This document shows positions 50,686 to 58,088 of a stretch of DNA of 64,000 bases, piece after piece. The notes below the pieces were generated by a model. It ran no database searches. It saw only the letters and a list, made by a program, of their open reading frames with translations, and was not told where the DNA came from. Positions within the stretch are counted from its first letter, which is position 1. Each line of letters starts with the position of its first letter. The position numbers were made by a program, and so were the translations under genes. This DNA comes from a virus. The stretch lies in the IMG/VR virus record IMGVR_UViG_3300031552_000004, positions 1 to 64,000 of that record; one strand, given 5' to 3'.

Positions 50686-50840
50686 GTTGACGTGGGAAAG
50701 TACACGTTAGGGCTGTGGCAGGCCCTCCAGTCAACAATAGCGGATGTGAAGGCGCTCTTGAGCAGCGCCGGTAGCCGTTTTCTGAGACTGGAAGATTGCC
50801 ACCGGCCACCGACGTTGCTCAGGAGCGCTTTTGTTTTTCA
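50686..50840 (+). ncRNA. Structured leader RNA 2 with terminator
   Basis: 5' domain: GTTGA/TCAAC (50686-50690/50731-50735) closing two small hairpins (ACGTG/CACGT; AGGGC/GCCCT). Middle: GGCGCT/AGCGCC hairpin (50751-50769). Long-range: 50749-50766 pairs with 50814-50831 over 18 positions with three G-U pairs, directly before TTTGTTTTTC. The middle hairpin and the long-range terminator are mutually exclusive. Same plan as leader RNA 1, though with different sequence. Ribosome site AAGGAGG and gene follow. Confidence 0.75.
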
Positions 50841-50851
50841 AGGAGGCAGTC

Positions 50852-51163
50852 ATGGCACACACACCAGGACCATGGGAACGTTGGGGTTGGTTGATCGTAG
50901 ACAGTCAACACCGACTCATCGCCGACCTTCGCCCAAAGCACCCGACAAGCGCCTTTGAAGGGTGGCTCTCAAATTATTCTGTGACCGTTGCCGAGATTGA
51001 GGCCAATGCCACACTGCTTTATGCGGCGAATGATCTACTGGCAGCGTGCGAGGCCATCTACGCCGAAGTCGGCACTGGCGGCGATCTCGACTATCACTTG
51101 CGGCAAAAGGGATATGCCGAGATGTTGTGCGCCGCCATCACCAAGGCCAAAGGAGAAGGATGA
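50852..51163 (+). CDS. Hypothetical protein downstream of leader RNA 2
   Basis: 103 residues starting MAHTPGPWERWGWLIVDSQH. The first line resembles a phage family with the N-terminal pattern H-T-P-G-P-W, and EANATLLYAANDLLAACEAI continues it. These are frequent in phage early regions, function unknown. AAGGAGGCAGTC site. Confidence 0.65.
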   Translation: MAHTPGPWERWGWLIVDSQHRLIADLRPKHPTSAFEGWLSNYSVTVAEIEANATLLYAANDLLAACEAIYAEVGTGGDLDYHLRQKGYAEMLCAAITKAKGEG

Positions 51164-51414
51164 TGGCACACACACTGGACGAACACCAACCCACGGACGC
51201 CGAGATCGCGCACATCCAAAGCAAGGCGTTAGACGAGCAGGCACAGACCATCCACATGCTGCGAGAACAGAACAAGCACCTTGTGGAGAAAGTCAAAGCA
51301 TTTCTTCAGCGTTATGAAGATGTGTCATCGGAACTATATTTTGGGCGGGCTCTTGATGATGCATTCTGCGATGAGATAGAGCCACTATACGACATTGTTC
51401 GCAAGGGCCAGTGA
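51160..51414 (+). CDS. Hypothetical helical protein
   Basis: 84 residues, MMAHTLDEHQPTDAEIAHIQ followed by a coiled coil (QTIHMLREQNKHLVEKVKAF). ATGA overlap; the second ATG is equally possible. Unknown function. Confidence 0.55.
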   Translation: MMAHTLDEHQPTDAEIAHIQSKALDEQAQTIHMLREQNKHLVEKVKAFLQRYEDVSSELYFGRALDDAFCDEIEPLYDIVRKGQ

Positions 51415-51421
51415 CCTACTT

Positions 51422-51436
51422 TTGTATGCCATACAA
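51422..51436. repeat. Palindrome TTGTATGCCATACAA (site 7 of 8)
   Basis: Eight bases after the stop at 51414 and 28 bases before the next start. Perfect 7-bp arms. Confidence 0.75.
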
Positions 51437-51463
51437 CTTTCCCATGAAGCGAAGGAGCAGGAG

Positions 51464-51670
51464 ATGATCACGAAATGGGAACTGCGTGCGGTTGACGATG
51501 ATAGCGCCGAGCTGATTCTGTGGGATAGCTTTCGCGGATGCGATACCTTCATTCGCCTGGATGGGCGTTCCGCAAAGGCGACGGTGCGCGATTGTAAGGG
51601 TGAACGCGAGATACAGGATCTCGTCATGTTCCTGAACGACTTTGCCCAAGTATGCGAGATGGAGGAGTGA
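51464..51670 (+). CDS. Hypothetical protein
   Basis: 68 residues, MITKWELRAVDDDSAELILW, AGGAGCAGGAG site. Beta-hairpin character (GCDTFIRLDGRSAKATVRDC). Unknown. Confidence 0.52.
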   Translation: MITKWELRAVDDDSAELILWDSFRGCDTFIRLDGRSAKATVRDCKGEREIQDLVMFLNDFAQVCEMEE

Positions 51671-51999
51671 TGGCCGAGCATCCGTGGGATAAGCCGCCTA
51701 ATCAGATTGCCAGCGAGATTGCCGATCAGTTCTTCCCGGTCACGTCGCTGTCCAATGCCGAGTTGCGGCGGCTGATCATGCGCCAGATAGAGGCCGAACG
51801 CGAGATTGCAACGCACTATATGCACCAGATGGGTCGATGGGTCGCCAGGGCCAAACTGCCAAGGGCTATCCCAAGAGTGGGCCAATCCCATACCGAGGTC
51901 CGCCGTGCATCGACATCAAGGACTAGCCAGCCACGGGCCACAACCGCCAGGGGCATAACAGCAGGAGGAAATGATGGATCCCCACACGGAAGCTGTTGA
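51670..51999 (+). CDS. Hypothetical protein
   Basis: 109 residues, MAEHPWDKPPNQIASEIADQ then LSNAELRRLIMRQIEAEREI. TGATG overlap. C-terminal basic and disordered. Overlaps the GIY-YIG gene by 26-29 bases. Unknown. Confidence 0.52.
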   Translation: MAEHPWDKPPNQIASEIADQFFPVTSLSNAELRRLIMRQIEAEREIATHYMHQMGRWVARAKLPRAIPRVGQSHTEVRRASTSRTSQPRATTARGITAGGNDGSPHGSC

Positions 52000-52480
52000 A
52001 TATATGAAACACTGGAAAGATGAAGTGTTTGATGGTTACAGCGAACAGGAATGGCTCACTTGTAATCAATTCAACCCCAATCCAGGATACATATATTTCC
52101 TTCAAGCAGGCAAATTCTACAAAATCGGACGCACAAAAGATGTCTTGCGCCGTTTTCCACAGATCAGCCTTAAAATGCCTTTTGTAACACGTCTGTGGGC
52201 AGTATGGTGGGCACCAGACATATCTTGGCTGGAAGGAACACTTCACTCTTTTTATCATCGGTTTCGAGTCAATGGTGAATGGTTCGCATTGCCCGAGCAC
52301 GAAGCCATGGAAATTAGAAAGGCAGATCCAATTTATGCTTACTGGATGTACTATGAAATCATTGCCGTAAAAACACCCGAAGAATACTATGGCGACAGTC
52401 AACGCGCTTTTGGGTATATGACAGATTTCCTCACGAAACAGTCTCATGCTCGTTCAATGAAAGATACAGCCAATGACTGA
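51974..52480 (+). CDS. GIY-YIG / T5orf172-like protein
   Basis: 168 residues. GYIYFLQAGKFYKIGRTKDV is the GIY-YIG core in the T5orf172 variant (Y-x-Y-F, K-I-G-x-T/S). LEGTLHSFYHRFRVNGEWFA gives the family's conserved H and the W-F. Probably DNA-binding or endonuclease, homing-like. Clearly richer in A+T than surrounding genes, a sign of transfer. The ATG at 51974 has better ribosome spacing than that at 51971. Confidence 0.75.
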   Translation: MDPHTEAVEYMKHWKDEVFDGYSEQEWLTCNQFNPNPGYIYFLQAGKFYKIGRTKDVLRRFPQISLKMPFVTRLWAVWWAPDISWLEGTLHSFYHRFRVNGEWFALPEHEAMEIRKADPIYAYWMYYEIIAVKTPEEYYGDSQRAFGYMTDFLTKQSHARSMKDTAND

Positions 52481-53396
52481 TTCACTGCACGACGAACGCA
52501 TCATCCCTTTCGCCATGATCGAAAAAGAAGTGCTACGCAACCCCGACATTCCACCAAAACTGAAAGCGCTTTATGGCTTGCTGATCAGCTATGGTCCTGA
52601 ACGCATTTTTCCAGGGCAAGAACGGCTAGCCGCTGAAATGGGCGTCAGTCGTATTACCATCAATACTTGGCTCAAAGAATTACGTGATGAGCATAAGCTG
52701 ATTGATTGGCAGCGCCGGGGTAGCACATCAAATCTCTATCGCATTCTTGGACCACGATGTAAAGCCAGTGATACATCTAATGTAAAGCCAGCCTTACAAC
52801 ATAATGTAAAGCCAGCTTTACAAGATCGAGATCCAGTTTATCAAGAATCAGACAGATCGGCGCATCCGCGCAGCTCCGATAATGGAAAAGGGCCAGATCA
52901 ACACGGCGTCTGGACAGCACATTGGGTAGACGAATCATATCCTGAAACAGAATGCCCTGCCTGCGGTGAATCGTTCGTTGTCGCCAAGCAACCCAATACC
53001 AAAGGTACATGTCCACATTGCGGCGTGGGTCTACGCGTGGAGGATCCGCACGAAATCATAATCAAGAAAGGTAAACGAACGCCGCTTACATTGGGACACA
53101 TGTTCGGAGATTGTCCCGAAGCAATGTGTCATATTGAAGTCGATCCCAAACTAGTAGATGATTTGAATCGCGTCCATGAAATAGACGCCAGACAGTTATG
53201 GGATTCCGTACAATGGGCAGCAGGAAAGGTTGCTACAGAGAACATGGCCAGACAATGGATGCTACATAATGCCGTCAAAGGAGCATTGGGTAAGATAGAA
53301 GCCGGTATCCTAGCAGGAACTTTATCAGATCCTACGGCTTCCAAACTGATCGAATGGGGCAATGAGTCCGGCAAAGGGAAGCTGATCGAATGGTAG
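52473..53396 (+). CDS. Replication initiator with internal candidate origin
   Basis: 307 residues. Residues 8-95 are a winged HTH of the DnaD/RepA-like type: DIPPKLKALYGLLISYG, FPGQERLAAEMGVSRITINT, STSNLYRIL. A hinge (90-140) contains NVKPALQHNVKPALQ, encoded by DNA iterons. A zinc ribbon follows (CPACGESFVV...CPHCG). The C-terminus is helical. Gene order initiator-helicase-methylase-primase supports the role. A+T-rich relative to the surroundings. Confidence 0.75.
   Translation: MTDSLHDERIIPFAMIEKEVLRNPDIPPKLKALYGLLISYGPERIFPGQERLAAEMGVSRITINTWLKELRDEHKLIDWQRRGSTSNLYRILGPRCKASDTSNVKPALQHNVKPALQDRDPVYQESDRSAHPRSSDNGKGPDQHGVWTAHWVDESYPETECPACGESFVVAKQPNTKGTCPHCGVGLRVEDPHEIIIKKGKRTPLTLGHMFGDCPEAMCHIEVDPKLVDDLNRVHEIDARQLWDSVQWAAGKVATENMARQWMLHNAVKGALGKIEAGILAGTLSDPTASKLIEWGNESGKGKLIEW
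52757..52822 (+). repeat. Three iterons inside the initiator gene (candidate origin)
   Basis: ATGTAAAGCCAG occurs at 52757-52768, 52780-52791 and 52804-52815, spaced 23-24 bp. The third lies in a perfect palindrome TGTAAAGC-CA-GCTTTACA (52805-52822); the second is nearly so (GCCTTACA). Iterons placed in the middle of the initiator gene recall lambda O and ori-lambda. The surrounding region is A+T-rich. Confidence 0.7.
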
Positions 53397-54373
53397 ACGA
53401 TGGCATCGACCTCATCATCCATTCACCCGCTGATCTAGCACAGATGCACGTCGAGCACGCAGAACGGATCAAGGCCGACCCCGGCATCACTTTCGGCGTG
53501 CCGGAGATAGACCGTCGCGTCATACCGTTGCGACCCGGTGACATGGCTGCCTTATGCGCTCGCCCAGGCCATGGAAAAAGTAGTTTCGCCGCGAGAATGG
53601 CACGGATGGTCGGAAGGGACATCATTCAACGTGGTGCCCAGGACGACGAAGCCGTGTTCTTCGTGACCTGGGAACAGACCGCCGAGGAACTGATGGCCTA
53701 CTTCGCCGCCGGGGATAGATATACCGTCACGGACTATGCCTGGGGGCGCGTGGACATGGAAGACGTGCGGCGCAATGCCGTCGCCAGCGTGCGCATGCCG
53801 ATCTGGGTGATCGGGCACGCACTGCGGAACGCGGGCAAGCAGACGCCACGCATGACTGTGGAATCCGTGTGGCAAGCATTCGAGACGATCCGCAGGAAGT
53901 ACGGACGCAAACCACGCCTCACCGTGTTCGATTATCTACAGTTGATCCCGTTGTCCAGGCATACCACGAACCGGACGGAACAGACGAACGAAACCGTGGT
54001 GCTCAGCAAGGAACTGGCGATCGCTGCAAGCACTCCGCTCATTGTCAACGTGCAGGCCAGCAGGGAAGTAGACACACTCAAACCGCCCATCCCCAAGATG
54101 GCCAACGCACAACATTCCTCTGCCATCGAGCAGCACGTTGACAAGTTCTTCGGGATGTGGCGCCCCTGGAAGACGGAAGATCACGACGCGCAGATCAAAC
54201 CACCGGGGTACAGCAAGGCGTTCGCCAACTGTCCCGAACTGTTCGTCCTGGCGATGGACAAACAGCGGATGGAGGACGGGAGCTATACGTGGGCGCTGCA
54301 TTTCACACCGCAAGAGCTCAAGCTATCCGAGTTCGAGACGGATTCGACGCCGCCGCCCCTTCTCTACGAATAG
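53390..54373 (+). CDS. DnaB-like replicative helicase (RecA-fold)
   Basis: 327 residues. ALCARPGHGKSSFAARMARM is Walker A; AVFFVTWEQTAEELM is the DnaB-type H1a strand with Glu; RLTVFDYLQLIPL is Walker B. IVNVQASREVDTLKPPIPKM resembles motif H3/H4. No N-terminal DnaB domain. Overlaps the initiator gene, so a loader-helicase pair is likely. Unwinds DNA at the fork. Confidence 0.83.
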   Translation: MVDDGIDLIIHSPADLAQMHVEHAERIKADPGITFGVPEIDRRVIPLRPGDMAALCARPGHGKSSFAARMARMVGRDIIQRGAQDDEAVFFVTWEQTAEELMAYFAAGDRYTVTDYAWGRVDMEDVRRNAVASVRMPIWVIGHALRNAGKQTPRMTVESVWQAFETIRRKYGRKPRLTVFDYLQLIPLSRHTTNRTEQTNETVVLSKELAIAASTPLIVNVQASREVDTLKPPIPKMANAQHSSAIEQHVDKFFGMWRPWKTEDHDAQIKPPGYSKAFANCPELFVLAMDKQRMEDGSYTWALHFTPQELKLSEFETDSTPPPLLYE

Positions 54374-54381
54374 GAGAGACA

Positions 54382-55170
54382 ATGAGATTCGGCAGCCTGT
54401 TCGCGGGGATCGGTGGGTTTGATCTCGGATTGGAACGTAGCGGCATGGAGTGCGCGTGGCAGGTGGAGATTGACCCTTGGTGCCGCCAGGTGCTCGCCAA
54501 GCACTGGCCGGACGTGCCTAGATATGAGGATGTGCGAGATGTCGGACGACGAAACCTTGAGCCAGTTGACCTTATTTGCGGTGGCTTCCCCTGCCAAGAC
54601 ATCAGCAACGCGGGCAACCGAGCAGGCATCGAAGGTGATCGGTCGGGACTCTGGACAGAATACGCCCGCATCATTCGCGAGCTACGACCCCAATACATCA
54701 TCGTGGAGAACGTCGCAGCTCTCCTTGTTCGGGGGATGGGAACAGTTCTCGGAGACTTGGCCGCGTGCGGGTATGATGCGGAATGGCAAGTGCTATCAGC
54801 AGCAGCCTTTGGTGCCCCGCATATCAGGGAGAGGATCTTCATATTGGCCTACGCCGAGGGCGGTGCAACCGCCAAGAGGAAAGAATGCACAGGGCGGGCC
54901 ATCGTTGACGGATGTAGTGAGAATGTATCCTACGCCGAGGGCCAACAGTGGCGTCAGTCGAAAGCCGGGAACAGGCGGAAAGTGCTTACAGGAAGAATTG
55001 CGGAGAGTGGACTGCACCAATACTGGGCATCCCAACCCGGAGTTTGTCGAGTGGTTGATGGGCTTCCCGGTAGGCTGGACAGAAACACAGGACTAGGCAA
55101 CGCTGTGTTGCCCCAGGTCGCTGAGTGGCTTGGCCGGAGGATTGTGGAGGTAGAAGGAGCACAGAGATGA
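54382..55170 (+). CDS. DNA (cytosine-5) methyltransferase, second copy
   Basis: 262 residues from the ATG after GGAGAGACA. Motif I SLFAGIGGFDLGLERSG, motif IV CGGFPCQDIS, motif VI YIIVENVAALL, motif VIII APHIRERIFILAYA and motif X LGNAVLPQVAEWLGRRI are intact. The target recognition region is short. A second frame (54539-55096) is also open and coherent over most of this gene. Overlaps the primase gene by ATGA. Confidence 0.9.
   Translation: MRFGSLFAGIGGFDLGLERSGMECAWQVEIDPWCRQVLAKHWPDVPRYEDVRDVGRRNLEPVDLICGGFPCQDISNAGNRAGIEGDRSGLWTEYARIIRELRPQYIIVENVAALLVRGMGTVLGDLAACGYDAEWQVLSAAAFGAPHIRERIFILAYAEGGATAKRKECTGRAIVDGCSENVSYAEGQQWRQSKAGNRRKVLTGRIAESGLHQYWASQPGVCRVVDGLPGRLDRNTGLGNAVLPQVAEWLGRRIVEVEGAQR
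54539..55096 (+). CDS. Overlapping +1-frame ORF within methyltransferase gene
   Basis: An open frame of 185 codons, starting MSDDETLSQLTLF, shifted relative to the methyltransferase. It reads ASPAKTSATRATEQAS, SSWRTSQLSLFGGWEQFSET, WPRAGMMRNGKCY and ends NPEFVEWLMGFPVGWTE. I remember very similar sequences from separate phage proteins annotated near cytosine methyltransferases. It may be a real overprinted gene or just the second frame of conserved methyltransferase DNA. A weak GAGG sits upstream. Translation is unproven. Confidence 0.35.
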   Translation: MSDDETLSQLTLFAVASPAKTSATRATEQASKVIGRDSGQNTPASFASYDPNTSSWRTSQLSLFGGWEQFSETWPRAGMMRNGKCYQQQPLVPRISGRGSSYWPTPRAVQPPRGKNAQGGPSLTDVVRMYPTPRANSGVSRKPGTGGKCLQEELRRVDCTNTGHPNPEFVEWLMGFPVGWTETQD

Positions 55171-56099
55171 AACTGACAGGGATAGAGGAAGCCGTGGCGA
55201 TCGCCGAGCGGCGTTGGCCGGGGTTCCGATTCGACATCGTTGGCGACGAGGCGCACGGGCCATGCCCGGTATGTGGCAAGGCGACGGAAGACGGGTTCGT
55301 GATTTTCAGCGATGGAGGATTTTTCTGTCGACCTGGTGCTCACACCGGATGGCTAGACGATGACACCGTGCAGCTCACCAAGGAGGAGATCCGGCTCCGC
55401 AAGATCGAGGCTGAGCAGCGACGTCAGGCACGCAAGCAGCGGGAACTTGAAGAACGCCTGACTGCGCTCGAATGGATGGCCCAGTGCCAGGACCACCTGG
55501 CCTACAACAAGACGATGGACGATGCCGACCGCGCATACTGGCACGGCGAGGGCATCCTGCCGGAGAACGTAGACAAGTTCATGCTGGGCGTGTGCTATGC
55601 TTGCCCGACGGACAAGGACCACCGCCCGTCCTACACTATCCCCGTCTGGCGGCGCGATGGCAAGACGCTTTGGAACATCGTCCACCGCCTCGTCGGAGAG
55701 ACATCGAATAAGTACCGCCCACACCGCGCCGGCCTGGGCAAGCAGCTCGTCCGAGCCCACGCTATCGGCCCGGAAGTCGTGCTCGTCGAGGGTGCAAAGA
55801 AGGCGCTGATCTGCTCACAATACGGATTCAACGCCGTGGGCCTGCAGGGCTGCCGGGGGACATTCCCCGGTGAGTGGGTGAAGTGGATGGCAGACACGCG
55901 GCGGCTGTGGGTAGCATTCGATCCCGACGCCAACGGGCACGCATTGCGACTTGGGCACGGACTGGCGAAGGCGCTGCCGAGATGCGAGGTGCGGGTATGC
56001 GCATTCCCCGTCAAGCCCGACGATCTGTTCGCCAAGCACGGCGGAGGCACAGAGGACTTTGGGACGTTGCTCGCGCTGGGGCAACTTGTGAAGGGATGA
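55167..56099 (+). CDS. DnaG-like primase (zinc finger plus TOPRIM)
   Basis: 310 residues. N-terminal zinc domain: GPCPVCGKATEDGFVIFSDG then FFC. A basic coiled coil follows (EIRLRKIEAEQRRQARKQRE). TOPRIM: EVVLVEGAKKALICSQYGFN with the catalytic Glu, then WVAFDPDANGH with the D-x-D. Synthesises RNA primers with the adjacent helicase. ATGA overlap with the methyltransferase gene. Confidence 0.85.
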   Translation: MKLTGIEEAVAIAERRWPGFRFDIVGDEAHGPCPVCGKATEDGFVIFSDGGFFCRPGAHTGWLDDDTVQLTKEEIRLRKIEAEQRRQARKQRELEERLTALEWMAQCQDHLAYNKTMDDADRAYWHGEGILPENVDKFMLGVCYACPTDKDHRPSYTIPVWRRDGKTLWNIVHRLVGETSNKYRPHRAGLGKQLVRAHAIGPEVVLVEGAKKALICSQYGFNAVGLQGCRGTFPGEWVKWMADTRRLWVAFDPDANGHALRLGHGLAKALPRCEVRVCAFPVKPDDLFAKHGGGTEDFGTLLALGQLVKG

Positions 56100-56101
56100 T
56101 T

Positions 56102-56116
56102 TTGTATGGCATACAA
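56102..56116. repeat. Palindrome TTGTATGGCATACAA (site 8 of 8)
   Basis: Begins three bases after the primase stop; contains the ATG of the next gene (56106). Same geometry as site 6. Confidence 0.78.
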
Positions 56117-56381
56117 GATTGAGGGAATGCCATGCTTCTGTCCAGCCTGCGACCACGAGGCCGAGGGACGTGCACGCCGGTGGGGGATCCTTGTCCCGCT
56201 CTGCCGCGCCTGCCAGCATGCGACGTACCGAGATGGCGTGTGGCGCTGTCCCGAACACGGCGACGTGATGCCGATAGACGCGAAGTTCACTCAGGCGGAC
56301 CTGTGGCCCAGGCGGACGCGGGCGGGCAAGACGTTCTGGTTTGCGAGGTGGGAGACTATTGACAATCCCCTTATTTCGTGA
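56106..56381 (+). CDS. Zinc-ribbon protein
   Basis: 91 residues. CFCPACDHEAEG, LCRACQHATY and WRCPEHGDVMP give three Cys pairs. The start codon is embedded in a palindromic site and no clear ribosome site precedes it (gaagggatgatttt), so expression may depend on coupling with primase. The next promoter overlaps its end. Confidence 0.58.
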   Translation: MAYKIEGMPCFCPACDHEAEGRARRWGILVPLCRACQHATYRDGVWRCPEHGDVMPIDAKFTQADLWPRRTRAGKTFWFARWETIDNPLIS

Positions 56382-56387
56382 TACAAT
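56359..56387 (+). promoter_or_regulatory. Rightward promoter P5
   Basis: TTGACA, 17 bases, TACAAT, GTGATACAATGTA context. A second GATACAAT lies 14 bases downstream (56396-56403). Leader about 35 nt, no hairpin. Confidence 0.8.
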
Positions 56388-56427
56388 GTATGTGTGATAC
56401 AATCCACCAAGACAGGAGGCAAGTGAA

Positions 56428-56676
56428 ATGTTCAAGAAACTCGCAGAAGTGGCACAAATCGATCTAGACGTGGCCAATGCCGAGTGGGATGCCGACCACA
56501 AGGACCGCGCCCTGGAATGGTACATGCAGGCCCGCACTGAGGCACTGGTCAGCATCGCGCTATCGCTGGCCGAGATAGCGGAGAACACCCGCAACCTGCC
56601 AGAGATTGCCGAGGAGCTGGGCGCTATGCGCATGAACCGCAGCGAGCATGTGCATTGGGTGAACCCAGAACCGTAG
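56428..56676 (+). CDS. Small helical protein
   Basis: 82 residues, MFKKLAEVAQIDLDVANAEW then IALSLAEIAENTRNLPEIAE. Amphipathic helices. GACAGGAGGCAAGTGAA site. First gene from P5. Unknown. Confidence 0.55.
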   Translation: MFKKLAEVAQIDLDVANAEWDADHKDRALEWYMQARTEALVSIALSLAEIAENTRNLPEIAEELGAMRMNRSEHVHWVNPEP

Positions 56677-56698
56677 TCAGCACAAATGGAGGCAAGCG

Positions 56699-57172
56699 AT
56701 GACGAGTGACTCGCTCATGAACTGGTACAACGAAGGATATAACGCCTACTTCGCAGGCATCAGCCGGCAGGACAATCCCTACAGTCACGCCTACTGGAAC
56801 ACAGCAGCCGCATGGGACCGTGGCTGGATGGTCGCGATGGCCTACGACGTTGAGAATGCCGCCGACGTTGAGAATGCCGCACCCGATCAGGATAATCTCA
56901 ATAGGGTCCAGCACGCCATCACCAACGGCAGCGCAACCCAGGTATGGTGGTATACCGACCAGGGGCCGCAAATGACCGTGGAACAAAACGAGCATGGACC
57001 CGAATGGAGGCGGTGGGAAGTGCGTGTGTATCCAACCTACCGGGACATGTCGGCGCGACGGAACGATTGGTATCACGATTCATTCCCGAATCGACAACCA
57101 GCCATCAATGCTGGGCGAGAGCATCTGCAACTGTTCGCGTTGTACTACGCAAGGAAGCATCCCAATGCCTAG
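56699..57172 (+). CDS. RMF-like N-terminal domain protein
   Basis: 157 residues. WYNEGYNAYFAGISRQDNPY followed by AWDRGWMVAM resembles ribosome modulation factor (GY-A---G--R--NPY...W--GW). A tandem DVENAADVENAA (18-bp DNA repeat) follows, then a beta-rich part (ATQVWWYTDQGPQM). May bind ribosomes or nucleic acid; uncertain. Confidence 0.55.
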   Translation: MTSDSLMNWYNEGYNAYFAGISRQDNPYSHAYWNTAAAWDRGWMVAMAYDVENAADVENAAPDQDNLNRVQHAITNGSATQVWWYTDQGPQMTVEQNEHGPEWRRWEVRVYPTYRDMSARRNDWYHDSFPNRQPAINAGREHLQLFALYYARKHPNA

Positions 57173-57320
57173 CGTGAGGCCGTACAAGCAGGGCAAAGTC
57201 CCCAAGCAGCAGCACCAGGAGCCGCACCGCTGCAACTTCAGATACGCCTACACGGCGGGCGACTGGGAATACCACCGCTGCACCGTGTGCGGGCGATACC
57301 AACGGTATAGGGTCCGATGA
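57165..57320 (+). CDS. Small basic zinc-binding peptide
   Basis: 51 residues, MPSVRPYKQGKVPKQQHQEP then HRC...HRCTVCGRYQRYRV, a Cys/His cluster. Start overlaps upstream stop region; AAGGAAGC site. Probably nucleic-acid binding. Confidence 0.52.
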   Translation: MPSVRPYKQGKVPKQQHQEPHRCNFRYAYTAGDWEYHRCTVCGRYQRYRVR

Positions 57321-57661
57321 TCGCATGGGGATACATCACGTGGTACACCGCCACTGTGGGGACGCCGCTTTACTGCGGCGGGACGTACGATCCGGGATCT
57401 GCGTGGCTAGCCCTACCGGTCGAGGAGTACTGTCACGCCGAATGCGGCGATTTGTTCGCAGTGTGGACGGATGGACAGTTGATGTATCTTCCGGCGCTGG
57501 ATGCGGGTACGTTCGGCGACAACTGCGTGCGTCGGCGCGACGGGTGCCATCCCATCCCCGCCGACTTGCCGAGGCACCTGTTCCATTGGCGCTGGCGATC
57601 GGTGCGCGGGTACGTGATCAACTCGCAACCTGCTCGGGACAGGTTGGAGTTCGAGCGATGA
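57317..57661 (+). CDS. Hypothetical Cys-rich protein
   Basis: 114 residues, MIAWGYITWYTATVGTPLYC then PVEEYCHAECGDLFAVWTDG and LPALDAGTFGDNC. Conserved-looking Cys and Asp pattern, reminiscent of double-psi barrel (RlpA/3D-like) folds, but uncertain. ATGA overlap. Confidence 0.52.
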   Translation: MIAWGYITWYTATVGTPLYCGGTYDPGSAWLALPVEEYCHAECGDLFAVWTDGQLMYLPALDAGTFGDNCVRRRDGCHPIPADLPRHLFHWRWRSVRGYVINSQPARDRLEFER

Positions 57662-58077
57662 CGCATTGGACCGTCCCCGACGTGTGGGTGCCAGATGACC
57701 TGGCAGAGTGGTTCCCCGCCGTGGGAGCCACCCACCGCGAAGCGCTCAAGATGGGCTATCTCGTCTATCGCGATATGGCGTGCCGTTCGTGTGGGGAATT
57801 GTGGAATGGAGCGACGCCGCACATGCACGAAGCATTGCTCTCTCGCCGCGACGTACAGGGCTGGCCTTTACCGTGGCGAGTGCTGATCATGACGCCGTAC
57901 AACTGCGTGCTGCTTTGCCGGGACTGTAACCTGGGATTGGCGGGTAAACATTCGCCGCCGCGAGAACGGGTCCTGGCCGAGCACATCCATCGCTACGGGA
58001 TGGACGTGGTACGCTGGCTGCGATCGCTGCCGTTCAAGAGCCACCCGCTGCGGGGATTGCTGGAGCAATATCAATGA
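57658..58077 (+). CDS. HNH-like endonuclease
   Basis: 139 residues. CRSCGELW, HMHEALLSRR, MTPYNCVLLCRDCNLGLAGK give C-x2-C, the central HxH-E and a second C-x2-C. This is the zinc-bound HNH arrangement. C-terminal helix. ATGA overlap with both neighbours. Perhaps a DNA-nicking enzyme for replication or packaging. Confidence 0.65.
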   Translation: MTHWTVPDVWVPDDLAEWFPAVGATHREALKMGYLVYRDMACRSCGELWNGATPHMHEALLSRRDVQGWPLPWRVLIMTPYNCVLLCRDCNLGLAGKHSPPRERVLAEHIHRYGMDVVRWLRSLPFKSHPLRGLLEQYQ

Positions 58078-58088
58078 CAGGAGACAGG

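Noticed and set aside
54157-54381. Long N-terminal extension of the second methyltransferase
   Set aside because: It overlaps the helicase gene in another frame; the ATG at 54382 has a GGAGAG site and starts exactly at motif I.
56846-56881. Tandem 18-bp repeat (DVENAA twice) as a second guide-like array
   Set aside because: Only two copies, in frame inside a gene, with no variable spacers; a simple coding duplication.
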